Notes: generated by a model from the letters alone, not told the origin. Counted from the stretch's first letter, positions 26,509 to 35,687 are shown. The stretch: DNA of 64,000 bases from Hyphomonadaceae bacterium (GCA_028285145.1 JANQQC010000013.1:1-64000); one strand, 5' to 3'. Made by a program: numbers and translations.

Positions 26509-28098
26509 ATGGATCGTGTACGCCACCTTCGAAACTACGATCTCCATTCATGGACCGGAATCACGCTCGGGCTGATCGTCTATATCGTAGCGTTCACGGG
26601 ATGCTTCGCGCTCTTTGCGGACGAGCTTCGGACCTGGGAAGATCCGACGCAGCGCGTCGCTGTCCCCGCCGATCTCCCGGACATGGGTCAAGTCTACACG
26701 GACTGGGTCGAGGAGCAGGTGGGCGATGCCGAGCAGGAGTTCATGCGCTTCGATTTTCCCACGACACACGCGCCGTACTTCCAGGGGATGGTGCACTACC
26801 ATGACGAGAATGATGAGCATGTGTCCAAGGAACAGAGATGGGACGCAAGCACGGGCTTGCCAATTGGCGAGCGCGGAAACGGCCTGACCGTTTGGCTTCT
26901 GGATTTCCACCGTGACTTCATGTGGCCTGATGGGCTTGGCGGCCGCACCGTTGGCCGCTCGCTGGTGGGAATAGTCGGGATTGTTCTGATGTTGGCGATC
27001 CTGTCGGGCATCATCGCACACACCAAGATTCGTGAAGAGGCGTACTCGATGCGCCTGAAGCGTTCACAGCGTTTGAAGTGGCAGGACAGTCACAAGGTGG
27101 TCGGTCTCTGGGGACTTCCATTCTTCATCATGATTGCATTCACGGGGGCGTTCCTTGGTGTCATCGTGATTGTGTCTCAGCTCATCGCTGCGATCACGTT
27201 CAAGGGGGATGTCGATGCGCTGGTCGGCGCTGTGCTGGGTCCAGAGAAGGAGCCGACGGGCCAGCAGGTGCAGATGCTGAGCGTCGATGAGTTGCGGGAG
27301 ATGCGCCACCCTGGGTCGGGCGCGTCTCCATATCTCATTATTATGGAAAACTACGGCGATGCCGCGGCCGAGTTTGAAATCTTCTATCGCGCCGATACCG
27401 AGTTGGCATCGTCAGAGATCATCGCAATCAATGGGGCGACAGGGGAGGTGATTGCTGACGATCCGTATCGCGAACTAACGCCTGCGATCCGCGTTACCAA
27501 TGCGATGACCCCGCTTCACTACGGAACGTTCGGCGGCATTTGGTTGAAGCTATTGTACTTCATCCTCGGCTTATTGCTCGCTGTGGTCACCGCGCTCGGT
27601 TCCATGATGTGGATCGAGCGGCGCAAACACGGGAACGAAGGTGCTAAGTCCGAGACGTTCTACAACCGCGTCGGTCATCTCAATACGGGTGTCATCATCG
27701 GACTGCCTGTTGCTACAATCGCGGTCTTCTATCTCGACAAGTTATATGTTGGTGCTGAGGCTGGGCGGCTAGCGGCAACGGGCTGGACCTACTTTGCTGT
27801 GTGGGCGCTTGGTGTGGTCTACGCATTTGCGCGCAAGAACGATTACGCGACAACGCGTGAGTTGATCATGGCAACCGGTGCGCTGGCTACGGGTATCCCG
27901 ATACTCAACGGCCTCGCAACGGGAGACTGGTTCCCAACCTATCTGGGAGCGGATTATAGCGCCGCGGCCTGGACTGACCTGCTCATGCTTGTCGGAGGCG
28001 CGCTGACCGTGTGTGTTGGCTACCTCGCTCCAGCGCAGCGCAAGGACAAGAAGCGGGCGAGAACGACCACTGATATGGCGGCCGTTCCCGCAGAATAG
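26509..28098 (+). CDS. PepSY-associated TM protein, putative ferric-siderophore reductase (PiuB type)
   Basis: A 529-residue inner-membrane protein. The N-terminal helix (LHSWTGITLGLIVYIVAFTG) carries the conserved His. A PepSY-containing periplasmic section comes next, then helices around 145-165, 190-220, 345-368, 385-405 and 415-520. Conserved membrane histidines are LDFHRD and TPLHYGTFGG. The family (COG3182/PiuB, FoxB/FegB relatives) reduces or helps release iron from siderophores at the cytoplasmic membrane. It is last gene of the receptor operon, 15 bp after the small membrane protein; a GGAG-like AGGAGC precedes the ATG. Confidence 0.9.
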   Translation: MDRVRHLRNYDLHSWTGITLGLIVYIVAFTGCFALFADELRTWEDPTQRVAVPADLPDMGQVYTDWVEEQVGDAEQEFMRFDFPTTHAPYFQGMVHYHDENDEHVSKEQRWDASTGLPIGERGNGLTVWLLDFHRDFMWPDGLGGRTVGRSLVGIVGIVLMLAILSGIIAHTKIREEAYSMRLKRSQRLKWQDSHKVVGLWGLPFFIMIAFTGAFLGVIVIVSQLIAAITFKGDVDALVGAVLGPEKEPTGQQVQMLSVDELREMRHPGSGASPYLIIMENYGDAAAEFEIFYRADTELASSEIIAINGATGEVIADDPYRELTPAIRVTNAMTPLHYGTFGGIWLKLLYFILGLLLAVVTALGSMMWIERRKHGNEGAKSETFYNRVGHLNTGVIIGLPVATIAVFYLDKLYVGAEAGRLAATGWTYFAVWALGVVYAFARKNDYATTRELIMATGALATGIPILNGLATGDWFPTYLGADYSAAAWTDLLMLVGGALTVCVGYLAPAQRKDKKRARTTTDMAAVPAE

Positions 28099-28106
28099 TT
28101 TTTCTA

Positions 28107-28134
28107 CGCCGTCATTCTATGTACGGCGCTTTTC
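28107..28134 (+). terminator. Terminator of the first iron operon
   Basis: Stem CGCCGT/ACGGCG with a 10-nt loop followed by CTTTTC, 9 bp after the PepSY stop. It overlaps the 3' end of the convergent PfpI gene. Confidence 0.5.
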
Positions 28135-28983
28135 GGATGCCTCTTTCATCGCAAAGAGCGCTGTCGCGAACATCTCATGCATTGCCTGTCCTAGGGCCGG
28201 ATCAATGGTTTCAGGCGTGCCTGCCTGGAGAGGAGGTTCAGGTGCGTATTCGGCCTGAAGCTGGATCGCCTTTGCGTAAGGCTCGCCTCTGATCTGCTTG
28301 AGCAACGCGAGCGCAAAGTCGAGTCCTGCAGAGACGCCTGCGCCAGTCGTGACATTCCCATCCTGAACAACGCGGGCATTCACCTCAGTCGCGCCGAACT
28401 CCGCTAGCAGGTGGCGCGTCGCCCAGTGACTTGTCGCGCGTTTGCTATCCAGCAAGCCGGCCTGGCCAAGGATAAGCGACCCTGTGCAGACGCTGGTGAC
28501 ATGCTTCGCCCGTGCGCCGCGATCAGCGATGAAGTCGATCCAGGTGCTGTCCTCCATAACCCGGACGGTTCCCATCGTTCCACCTGGGACGAAGAGGATA
28601 TCCAGATCGGCAGGACAGTCTGTGGTGCTTAGTGTCGGAACAATCGCAAATCCGGTATCGCCCATGATTGGCTTTAGGTCAGGATCGCTCGACACGAGGT
28701 GCACCTTCGCGCCCATCATCGAGGCAAAGAAGTATTGCGGACCGACGAGGTCCAGCATGGTCATGCCGTTATAACAGATCATGGCGATCTCTTCGGCACC
28801 GTGCATGTTGAGACCCGGATAAGCCATGAGATCTTCGTGCGCCTTGTAGGCCATCTGGTAGGCTTCATCTTCGCTGCTTCCAAAGCGATAGGCCTCGGCT
28901 TCTGCGCGTTGCATGCAGGTTGCAAGCGTTACGAAAGGGGCCAGACCGGCGAGCCCGAGAATGTTTCTGCGTGTGGTGTCCAT
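28117..28983 (-). CDS. Exported DJ-1/PfpI family protein, isonitrile hydratase-like
   Basis: A 288-residue protein. A twin-arginine-type leader (TTRRNILGLAG, Arg5-Arg6, then a hydrophobic stretch to about residue 22) is followed by a DJ-1/PfpI domain (about 62-250). Cys166 in the nucleophile elbow SVCTGSL and Asp78 in MTMLDLVGP correspond to the active-site Cys and Asp of isonitrile hydratase. VPGGTMG supplies the oxyanion region. Export is unusual for this enzyme family. It lies 14 bp downstream of a siderophore receptor and is co-directional with it, suggesting a periplasmic role linked to that ligand (inference). Confidence 0.85.
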   Translation of the reverse strand: MDTTRRNILGLAGLAPFVTLATCMQRAEAEAYRFGSSEDEAYQMAYKAHEDLMAYPGLNMHGAEEIAMICYNGMTMLDLVGPQYFFASMMGAKVHLVSSDPDLKPIMGDTGFAIVPTLSTTDCPADLDILFVPGGTMGTVRVMEDSTWIDFIADRGARAKHVTSVCTGSLILGQAGLLDSKRATSHWATRHLLAEFGATEVNARVVQDGNVTTGAGVSAGLDFALALLKQIRGEPYAKAIQLQAEYAPEPPLQAGTPETIDPALGQAMHEMFATALFAMKEASEKRRT

Positions 28984-28997
28984 TTCAGGTGGCTCCT

Positions 28998-31091
28998 CTA
29001 GAAGTCTGCAGACAGGGTGACGAAGGCCGAACGCGGGGTACCGGGTCGGACGACGGCTTGGGCGAAGTACTGATAGGGCAGGAAATACTCTTCATCCGTG
29101 ACGTTTTGGATGTTCAGGCCGATCCTGTAGCGGTCCCATTCATAGGAGGCCTGAAGATCAAAAACCGCGTAGTCATCGGACTGGAAACTGTTGGGCAAAG
29201 TGATTTCGGCCTCCGAAGACCATGTCAGGCCTGTGCCGAGGCCAAAGCCATCCAGAGCGCCGTCAAACCGGTAGCGCGCCGCCAGCCGTCCGCTTTGCCC
29301 GGCCACGCGCGGGATCGCATCGCCGACGGGAATTGTCGTGTCGCCTGTTACTTCAGAGTCGGTGAAAGCCGTGCTCAGCAGGATCGACCATTCCGAACTC
29401 GGTTCCCAGACGAGGTCGAGTTCGACGCCCATGCTTTCCTGTTCGCCCGTCTGAATTGAGGTAATGAAGGTAGCAGGGTCCGGGGTTGGAACGTTCTCTC
29501 GGGTGATCTGAAATGCCGCGACGGTTCCGGACAAGCCAAACTGACGGGCGTCGAATTTCAGTCCCGCTTCGACAGATTCGGAAGTCTCCAGTTCCGGCGG
29601 CGATCCATCTGTACTCGCAAAAAACAGAGACAGGCGTGATCCGGTTGCCCAGCCCGCAAAGAGTGAAACGCCGTCTGCTACTTCCAGCGTGGCCCCAAGG
29701 CGCGGGTCAAAGCGATCGAATGTGTCGTCAGTGCCCTGACCCCCCTCGAGCTCAACCAGTTCATACTGGCTGTAACGGCCGCCAATCAGAACATGCAGTC
29801 GCTCACCAAAACTCATCTGGTTCTGGGCGTAGAAGGCGAGCGTCTTGTAGTCGCTTTCGAGAAAGTTCGCGAGGGCTGGCGTCTCGCCGAACGTCAGATC
29901 CGGTGCCTGCGCAACGTAGTCGTAGACCCCAATCGGTGTGAAGTCGAAACCGGTTGCGCCATCATAATTTGTGTCGTCCCAGGTTATGCCGGTCAGAATG
30001 GTGTGTGAGATCGTTCCGGTTTGCAGCTCTGCCGTCAGGCTAGCATCCGCGGTCCATTCAAGCGTGTCGACAGGGAGTTGGCCTTTGATGATGGGCGCGG
30101 CTGTGCCGGTGATGGGGAAGAACGCGAAGAACGGTGACGTCGCGAATTCGCGAAAGCTGTTTTCGAACCGTCTTAACTGGAGCGTCCCGGTCACCGCATC
30201 TGAAAAGCGGTGCTCGACCGTGCCATGTAGCGTGAGGTTCTCAATTTCCGTTTTTGGGGCGTCGGTCGCGCCGGTGAACTGAAACGGATCGACGCCCGGC
30301 AGGTCGGCTACTTCTGAAGGTAAGCCGGCATATTCAAGTTGCTCGACGCGGTTATAGCCTAGGCGAAACAGAAGGTTGGTCTGATCGCTTGCGGCAAACC
30401 CCAATGATGGCGCGAGTGTCAGCCGCTCGATCTCAACTTCATCGATAAAGTCGTCAGACGAGACATATTCTGCCGGTAGGCGAAAACCTGCACGCCCGCC
30501 AATCGGTACATTGATGTCGACGTTAGGGGCCAGTGCTTCAAAACTGCCTGCACGAAGACCGACACGGGTGAATGCGTCTGCCTGCGGTGTTTTGGTAACG
30601 ACATTGATCAGTCCGCCGACCGGTGCCCCGGTACCACCGCCAAACAGGACTGATGTCGGGCCCTTCGCGACCTCAATGCGCTCAACAGTCACGAGGCTTG
30701 CTGGGTCAACCACAGCGGTGTCCCCATAGCCGATCAGACCATCGACATAGATCTCTGCTTCGAAGCCGCGTACCACTGGATTGGCAAGCACAATCTCCGA
30801 AGGCTGGCTGGGGACGACACCGGAAACGTTGAGCAGGGCTTCGGACAACGTGCTTAATTCCTGCTCCTTTAGCAGAGTCGGCGTGATCACCTGTATCGAC
30901 TGAGGAATATCTGACAGCGGTGTGGAGGTGCGCGCCACCCCGGCGGTGTCGGCGCTATAAGAGCTTTGTGATCCGGTTACGATGACTGTGTCCTGTCGCC
31001 AGGTCGGGTCTTCTTCCTGAGAAGATTGCGCGTTCGCGGCTGCGGTTACAGCAAGGCCCGCCGCGGAGGCGAGCAAGAGCGTTTTGTACAT
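28998..31091 (-). CDS. TonB-dependent siderophore receptor
   Basis: A 697-residue receptor of the siderophore class. The signal peptide ends at ANA-Q (about residue 21). The plug has TSTPLSDIPQSIQVITP, the EVAKGPTSVLFGGGTGAP segment and GGLINVVTKTP. The barrel ends with Phe (FVTLSADF). SDIPQSIQVIT and the C-terminal NVTDEEYFLPYQY match the siderophore-receptor subfamily that includes FhuA/FpvA/FecA-like proteins. The middle gene of a DUF2946-receptor-PfpI unit; the gap to DUF2946 is 64 bp. Confidence 0.93.
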   Translation of the reverse strand: MYKTLLLASAAGLAVTAAANAQSSQEEDPTWRQDTVIVTGSQSSYSADTAGVARTSTPLSDIPQSIQVITPTLLKEQELSTLSEALLNVSGVVPSQPSEIVLANPVVRGFEAEIYVDGLIGYGDTAVVDPASLVTVERIEVAKGPTSVLFGGGTGAPVGGLINVVTKTPQADAFTRVGLRAGSFEALAPNVDINVPIGGRAGFRLPAEYVSSDDFIDEVEIERLTLAPSLGFAASDQTNLLFRLGYNRVEQLEYAGLPSEVADLPGVDPFQFTGATDAPKTEIENLTLHGTVEHRFSDAVTGTLQLRRFENSFREFATSPFFAFFPITGTAAPIIKGQLPVDTLEWTADASLTAELQTGTISHTILTGITWDDTNYDGATGFDFTPIGVYDYVAQAPDLTFGETPALANFLESDYKTLAFYAQNQMSFGERLHVLIGGRYSQYELVELEGGQGTDDTFDRFDPRLGATLEVADGVSLFAGWATGSRLSLFFASTDGSPPELETSESVEAGLKFDARQFGLSGTVAAFQITRENVPTPDPATFITSIQTGEQESMGVELDLVWEPSSEWSILLSTAFTDSEVTGDTTIPVGDAIPRVAGQSGRLAARYRFDGALDGFGLGTGLTWSSEAEITLPNSFQSDDYAVFDLQASYEWDRYRIGLNIQNVTDEEYFLPYQYFAQAVVRPGTPRSAFVTLSADF

Positions 31092-31155
31092 TCGATTTGG
31101 TCTTCAACTGAGAGCGGGCAATGCCCGGAGAGAGCCGCAAAAGGCGACCTGCGAT

Positions 31156-31551
31156 CTAGATCAGTTGAAAGGAGGGCGGCCCGGTCGCGCCGACTGGTGG
31201 ACCACGTGGGGCTGATACGAAACCTGCCTCGAAGCGGTGCGAGGGAGGTTGTGAAAGCTTAAAGGAAGAGACAACGCCGGACGCCATAACGGGCAGCACT
31301 GCGGCACTGGCGAGAACGCAGAGAGAGCAATTCTCGCTCTGATCATCTGGCGCTTCATCCTCAGTCGAAAGCGCTGCTGCCAGACGCTCCGCCATCCGCG
31401 TTTTCGTTTCACTTGGTTCCGTGCCGGGCGTTGCGCAGATGAAGCGCGAGACATCTAAGCCAGTTTGGGAAGCCACCGCTGCAACGGATGGCGTCGCCAT
31501 CTGAAAGCAGAGCGCGAAAATCGCGAATATCCGAAATGGACCAGTGAGCAT
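31156..31551 (-). CDS. DUF2946-like exported protein
   Basis: A 131-residue protein with an N-terminal signal sequence (FRIFAIFALCFQMATPSVA). A cysteine pair CSLC lies in a second hydrophobic stretch near residue 80, and the tail has SAPRGPPVGATGPP. This order, a CxxC-like hydrophobic segment and a C-terminal R-[GA]-PP motif, is that of DUF2946, often found beside metal receptors and copper genes. Its role is unknown. It is first gene of the second iron operon, with an ATTCTCAT-containing motif 25-40 bp upstream. Confidence 0.72.
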   Translation of the reverse strand: MLTGPFRIFAIFALCFQMATPSVAAVASQTGLDVSRFICATPGTEPSETKTRMAERLAAALSTEDEAPDDQSENCSLCVLASAAVLPVMASGVVSSFKLSQPPSHRFEAGFVSAPRGPPVGATGPPSFQLI

Positions 31552-31575
31552 GCAACGCCAGTACAGTTTGATCGA

Positions 31576-31591
31576 CAGTATGAGAATGAGC
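31576..31591 (-). promoter_or_regulatory. Candidate iron-regulatory (Fur-like) element ahead of DUF2946
   Basis: Read on the minus strand, GCTCATTCTCATACTG contains ATTCTCAT, the same core as the element at 23571-23580 ahead of the other iron operon. It lies 25-40 bp before the DUF2946 start. The match to the 19-bp Fur consensus is partial. Confidence 0.4.
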
Positions 31592-31614
31592 TCTACTGTC
31601 GCGGTGGCCAGGTC

Positions 31615-33030
31615 CTAACTCGCGGACCGCAGCAGTGCTTCAAACTCTCGGGCGACGGCAACAATGCGTGTGTCGTGACCTTCAGCGCCAATGATCTGAA
31701 GACCAATGGGCAGGCCTTCTTTAGACGTTCCACATGGGATCACGGCGGATGGCAGGTGACACGCTGTGGCCAAAGAAATCCATTCGAACAGGGTCGTGTA
31801 GCGCTGTGCTTCACCGTCTACATCGATGCGCCGACTGTAGAATTCTTTCTTGTTGTTGTGTGGAATAGCCGCCACGGAGGTGACGGGCGCAATCAGAACA
31901 TCGACGTTCTGAAAGAAACGTACGCAGGCCTGTTTCATACTGGCGCGTTCACGCTCGGTCTGTGCGAGCTCTTTTGGCGACTGGGTGGCGGAGATCATCG
32001 TGTTGGCCAGCGTCATCTCGCCCTTCCTCGCGGTGAGCTTCGCTGCGATGCGGCCAGCTTTGAAACCTGCCCTCACGACGGGAGGTAGGGATGCCGTCAC
32101 GATCGGCATCAATAGACGTTGGTAGACATCAACGAGGTGTTTGCCGTCGATTTCGGGACCGCCGTTTTCGACCTGCGCACCTTGCTGTTCTGCCAGCGTG
32201 ACGAGGTTTTTCAGGGTCGCTGCAACCTCGCGTCCAAGCGTGAAAGCTGGTTCCTCCCAGATGGCGACCCGCAGATCGCCAAGCTTCTTTGCTGGCGCAT
32301 GCGCTGAGGCATCCGGCGCGACAATCGATAGAAGCAAGCTGAGGTCTTCGATGTCTCTCGCCATCGGTCCTGCGACCGCCAGATCAGGGTCAGGTGCCTC
32401 GATGCCGGGCGGTGGCGGAACGTGCCCTTTAAGCGGGATAAGCCCATAGGTTGGCTTTAGCGAGCAGACCCCGCAATTATGGGCCGGCGTGCGAAGACTG
32501 CCGCCGATATCGGAGCCAATCTCCAGCGGAGTCAGATGCGCCGCCAGCGCCGCCGCGGCACCGCCTGATGAGCCGCCGGGCGTGCGCGAGTGATCATGGG
32601 GATTGTTGGTGACTCCATAGACGGCGTTGTAGGTCTGGATGTCGCCCGCATGGAGCGGCGTATTTGTTTTCCCCCAGATGATTGCGCCCGCGTCTTTCAG
32701 TCGGCGAACGATCTCGGCGTCATCTGTTTTGGCCGTGCGGGAGGAGAGCGCTGGATCGCCGCAAACAGCTGGCATCCCGTCGACGTCGTAAGAGTCCTTT
32801 ACTGTCATTGGCAGTCCGCCGAGTGGGCCAACGTCTTCGCCTTTTGCTCGTCTTTCATCGATGTCTTGCGCGAGGGTCTTCGCTGTCTCGAAGTCCGTCG
32901 CGACAACGGCGTTGAGCGCCGGATTGGTCTTTTCATACTGCTGCCGATAGGCGTCCAGTAAAGCCTCTGAAGAGGTGCGGCCCTCGGACAACCACCTGAT
33001 TTGCGTTGTCGCTGACGTGCTGAGATCCAT
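31615..33030 (-). CDS. Amidase-signature family hydrolase
   Basis: A 471-residue amidase. The catalytic triad is the Lys in PMTVKDSYDV (near residue 80), the cis-Ser in TPGGSSGGAAAALAA and the nucleophilic Ser in SDIGGSLR. The substrate is unknown. The C-terminus (SAVIPCGTSKEGLPIGLQIIG) is typical. The frame continues to 33252, but GGAGG directly before ATG 33030 sets the start. It is divergent from the zinc-receptor operon with 156 bp between, and 63 bp from the iron operon downstream. Confidence 0.92.
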   Translation of the reverse strand: MDLSTSATTQIRWLSEGRTSSEALLDAYRQQYEKTNPALNAVVATDFETAKTLAQDIDERRAKGEDVGPLGGLPMTVKDSYDVDGMPAVCGDPALSSRTAKTDDAEIVRRLKDAGAIIWGKTNTPLHAGDIQTYNAVYGVTNNPHDHSRTPGGSSGGAAAALAAHLTPLEIGSDIGGSLRTPAHNCGVCSLKPTYGLIPLKGHVPPPPGIEAPDPDLAVAGPMARDIEDLSLLLSIVAPDASAHAPAKKLGDLRVAIWEEPAFTLGREVAATLKNLVTLAEQQGAQVENGGPEIDGKHLVDVYQRLLMPIVTASLPPVVRAGFKAGRIAAKLTARKGEMTLANTMISATQSPKELAQTERERASMKQACVRFFQNVDVLIAPVTSVAAIPHNNKKEFYSRRIDVDGEAQRYTTLFEWISLATACHLPSAVIPCGTSKEGLPIGLQIIGAEGHDTRIVAVAREFEALLRSAS

Positions 33031-33159
33031 TCGCGTCCTCCATTCGAATGTTGGGTTTAAGGGAACACCGCAGTGTGGCCAACGTGCCACCGATTCCTCA
33101 CGTAATCTCCCACTCGGCGAAAGCGTCTTGCAAATCTCAATCGATTGGATATTGGCTAT

Positions 33160-33172
33160 GTTATATTGTAAC
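33160..33172 (+). promoter_or_regulatory. Zur-like palindrome upstream of metal receptor
   Basis: GTTATATTGTAAC is an imperfect palindrome of the GTTATAnnnTAAC type bound by alphaproteobacterial Zur. It is 14 bp before the receptor start codon, a position where repressor binding would block transcription. The assignment rests on similarity and on the zinc-type receptor downstream. Confidence 0.5.
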
Positions 33173-33186
33173 TTTTGGGATCTGCC

Positions 33187-35304
33187 ATGAAATGTAAACT
33201 GCTTCTCGCTGCGGCGGCCGCTCCGCTTTTGACGGGACTTGCAAGCGCCCAATCGGACGGTGAGGACGCACTGGTTGCCTCACCGATTATCGTTACCGCG
33301 CCCGGCCCGGCACGGTCTGCCGATGAACTCGTCGGCAATGCGACCGCGATTGATCGGGAAGAGATTCTTGAGAGCCTCTCGGCGACACTTGGTGACACCC
33401 TGGATCGCCAGCCTGGCGTTTCCACGACTTTCTTTGGGGCGGGCGCGAGCCGTCCGGTGTTGCGCGGCTTGGGTGCCGAGCGTGTGCAGGTGCTGACCAA
33501 TGGCATCGGCGTGATTGATGTATCTGCGGCGTCGCCAGATCACCAGGTCACCGCGGACGGAATTGACGCTCAGGGGATCGAGATTTTGCGCGGGCCCGCG
33601 GCGCTTGCCTATGGCGGTCAGGCCATCGGTGGTGTGGTGAACGTTATTGACGGTCTGATCGTGGAGGAACTTCCCGAGGCCCCGGTCTCCGGCGATCTTT
33701 TCACGGCATACAATAGCGTCAATGAAGGCACCGAACTCGCTGGCCGTGCGCAGTTCACGGGTGGTCCTTTCGTACTAACGCTTTCCGCCTCCGGCCGGGA
33801 CTTCGACAATTACGACATTCCGGACTTCGCCGAGTCCTCGCTTCTTCGCGCAATGGAAGAAGAGGAGCATGACGAAGAAGAGGGCGAGGAGCACGAAGAA
33901 GAGGAAGAAGTCCGCGACACGCTGGAGAACTCTTTCGTTGAAACGCAAACTTACGCGGCAGGCCTGAGCTGGGTGGGGGACAACGCCTTCCTCGGCATTG
34001 CCGTACGTCAGCAGACCGCCGAGTACGGCTTGCCCGGTCACAGTCATGAACACGAGCATGAAGGTGAAGAAGAGGGTGGCGAAGAGGAGGAGGAAGAAGA
34101 AAACCCCTTCATCGATCTTGAGCAGACCCGGGTTGATCTTCGCGGCGGTGTGTCTGTGAATAACGGGTTCCTGACCGATATTATCGGTACGGTCGCGATC
34201 GCTGATTATGAGCACACAGAGTTTGAAGCCCCGGGCGAAGCCGGCACGGTTTACGAGTCAGATGGCGTCGAAGCACGACTCGAATTCGATCATGTCATAG
34301 CCGGGTTCGAGGGGGCCTTCGGAATACAGTATCTCGATAAAGAGTTGTTTGCCGAAGGCGAGGAAGCCTTCATCACTCCAACTGATACCCAAAGCTTCGG
34401 TGTCTTTATTTATGAAGCGCAGGAATGGGACGACGTCATCGCCATTGAAGGTGGTCTGCGGATCGAGACAGTCGAACTTGATAACATCAATCAGGGCACC
34501 GTCGATTTCGACCTCTTCAGCGGCTCTTTCGGCGCACACAAGCACTATGATGGCGGGTTCTGGCTGGGCGCGCAGCTCTCCTATACGGAACGCGCACCTA
34601 ATGAGAGTGAGCTGTTCGCGTTCGGGCCGCACCTTGCCACAGAGCAATTCGAAGTTGGCGACGCCACGCTCGATAAGGAAAGTGGCCTTAATCTCGAAGG
34701 CACGGCGCGTTGGCGCGGAGAGAATGGTGGCATTGGGATCAACCTGTTTGTCACTGAGTTCAACGACTTCATCTATCTGACCCCAGGTGTCGCTCTGATC
34801 GATGGGGTGCTTACCGATGAAGGCGACGAACTGCCTGTCTTCCTCTTCGTGCAGGAAGATGCCAGCTTCGTCGGCGGCGAGGTCTACGCCGACTACACTA
34901 TCGCAGATGGCCCGCTTGGTGCCGAGTGGACGTTCGACGCGAGTGTTGACTTTGTTGAGGCCGACCTCGATGGCGGTGGCAACGTTCCCTTCATTCCTCC
35001 GGTCACGCTGAACGCCGGAGCGAGCGCCGAATGGGGGGCATGGGAGGTTGGTGCCGCAGTCACCGTAGCCGGCGACCAGGATGATCCGGGTGTTGGTCAG
35101 CTTGAGACTGACGGCTACACGACTCTTGATCTGCGCGCTGAGGTAGACCTGTCAGACTTCGGCATTGGTGCTGATGGAACGGAGGCCTTCATCGAAGCGA
35201 GAAACGTTACTGATGAAGAAGTACGGTTTGCGACATCGGTGCTGAAAGACGTTGCACCGGCACCCGGCCAGAATATCCGTGTTGGCGTTCGGGTAGCCTT
35301 CTGA
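33187..35304 (+). CDS. TonB-dependent receptor with His/Glu-rich loops, probable zinc importer (ZnuD-like)
   Basis: A 705-residue outer-membrane receptor. Signal peptide MKCKLLLAAAAAPLLTGLASA; plug with IIVTAPGPARSADEL, VLRGLGAERVQVLTNG and EILRGPAALAYGGQAIGGVV. The barrel carries two long acidic-His insertions, near residues 217-240 (EEEEHDEEEGEEHEEEEE) and 280-308 (HSHEHEHEG then a Glu run). They are expected on surface loops as metal-capturing segments, as in ZnuD. The barrel ends with Phe (NIRVGVRVAF). The ATG at 33187 follows TTGGGA. One base overlap with the MerC-like gene and a Zur-like palindrome upstream support zinc; copper or nickel remain possible. Confidence 0.88.
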   Translation: MKCKLLLAAAAAPLLTGLASAQSDGEDALVASPIIVTAPGPARSADELVGNATAIDREEILESLSATLGDTLDRQPGVSTTFFGAGASRPVLRGLGAERVQVLTNGIGVIDVSAASPDHQVTADGIDAQGIEILRGPAALAYGGQAIGGVVNVIDGLIVEELPEAPVSGDLFTAYNSVNEGTELAGRAQFTGGPFVLTLSASGRDFDNYDIPDFAESSLLRAMEEEEHDEEEGEEHEEEEEVRDTLENSFVETQTYAAGLSWVGDNAFLGIAVRQQTAEYGLPGHSHEHEHEGEEEGGEEEEEEENPFIDLEQTRVDLRGGVSVNNGFLTDIIGTVAIADYEHTEFEAPGEAGTVYESDGVEARLEFDHVIAGFEGAFGIQYLDKELFAEGEEAFITPTDTQSFGVFIYEAQEWDDVIAIEGGLRIETVELDNINQGTVDFDLFSGSFGAHKHYDGGFWLGAQLSYTERAPNESELFAFGPHLATEQFEVGDATLDKESGLNLEGTARWRGENGGIGINLFVTEFNDFIYLTPGVALIDGVLTDEGDELPVFLFVQEDASFVGGEVYADYTIADGPLGAEWTFDASVDFVEADLDGGGNVPFIPPVTLNAGASAEWGAWEVGAAVTVAGDQDDPGVGQLETDGYTTLDLRAEVDLSDFGIGADGTEAFIEARNVTDEEVRFATSVLKDVAPAPGQNIRVGVRVAF

Positions 35305-35687
35305 TGTCGGCCCGAACTCCCGGAGCGGCGGCGATAGACGGGGCAGCGATTTCGCTGTCTGGCCTTTGCATCATTCACTGTCTCGCTTTGCCATTGCTCG
35401 CAGCTATCCTCCCAATCGCTGGCATGTGGGCTGAGGCAGAATGGGTGCACAAGCTGTTTGTCGTTGCCGCTCTTCCCTTGTCGGGTTTCGCCATCGCCCG
35501 GGCGTTTTCCTCCAAGGGGCAAACCTTGTTCATCGCGCTCGCTCTCACAGGGTTGTCTTTGCTTGTCGCATCGGCGTTCGTCGAGGCGCTCCACGATTAT
35601 GAAACCGTGCTGACCGTTGCTGGTGCGCTTATGCTGGCCGCAGCGCATGGCTGGCGATGGCAGACCCACGCTTCAATGCAAAAGTAG
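35304..35687 (+). CDS. MerC-domain membrane protein
   Basis: A 127-residue four-helix membrane protein of the MerC type. Cys22 and Cys26 in the first helix (SGLCIIHCLALP) form the metal-binding pair; helices lie at about 15-38, 45-65, 73-90 and 97-116. MerC carries mercuric ion in mer operons, but MerC-like proteins also sit next to zinc receptors. Here the start overlaps the receptor stop (TGATG), so coupled synthesis and a role in passing the imported metal across the inner membrane are plausible (inference). No merR or merA is nearby. Confidence 0.85.
   Translation: MSARTPGAAAIDGAAISLSGLCIIHCLALPLLAAILPIAGMWAEAEWVHKLFVVAALPLSGFAIARAFSSKGQTLFIALALTGLSLLVASAFVEALHDYETVLTVAGALMLAAAHGWRWQTHASMQK

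Noticed and set aside
35304-35687. Mercury resistance operon
   Set aside because: Only a MerC-like gene is present, without merR, merT, merP or merA; it belongs with the metal receptor.
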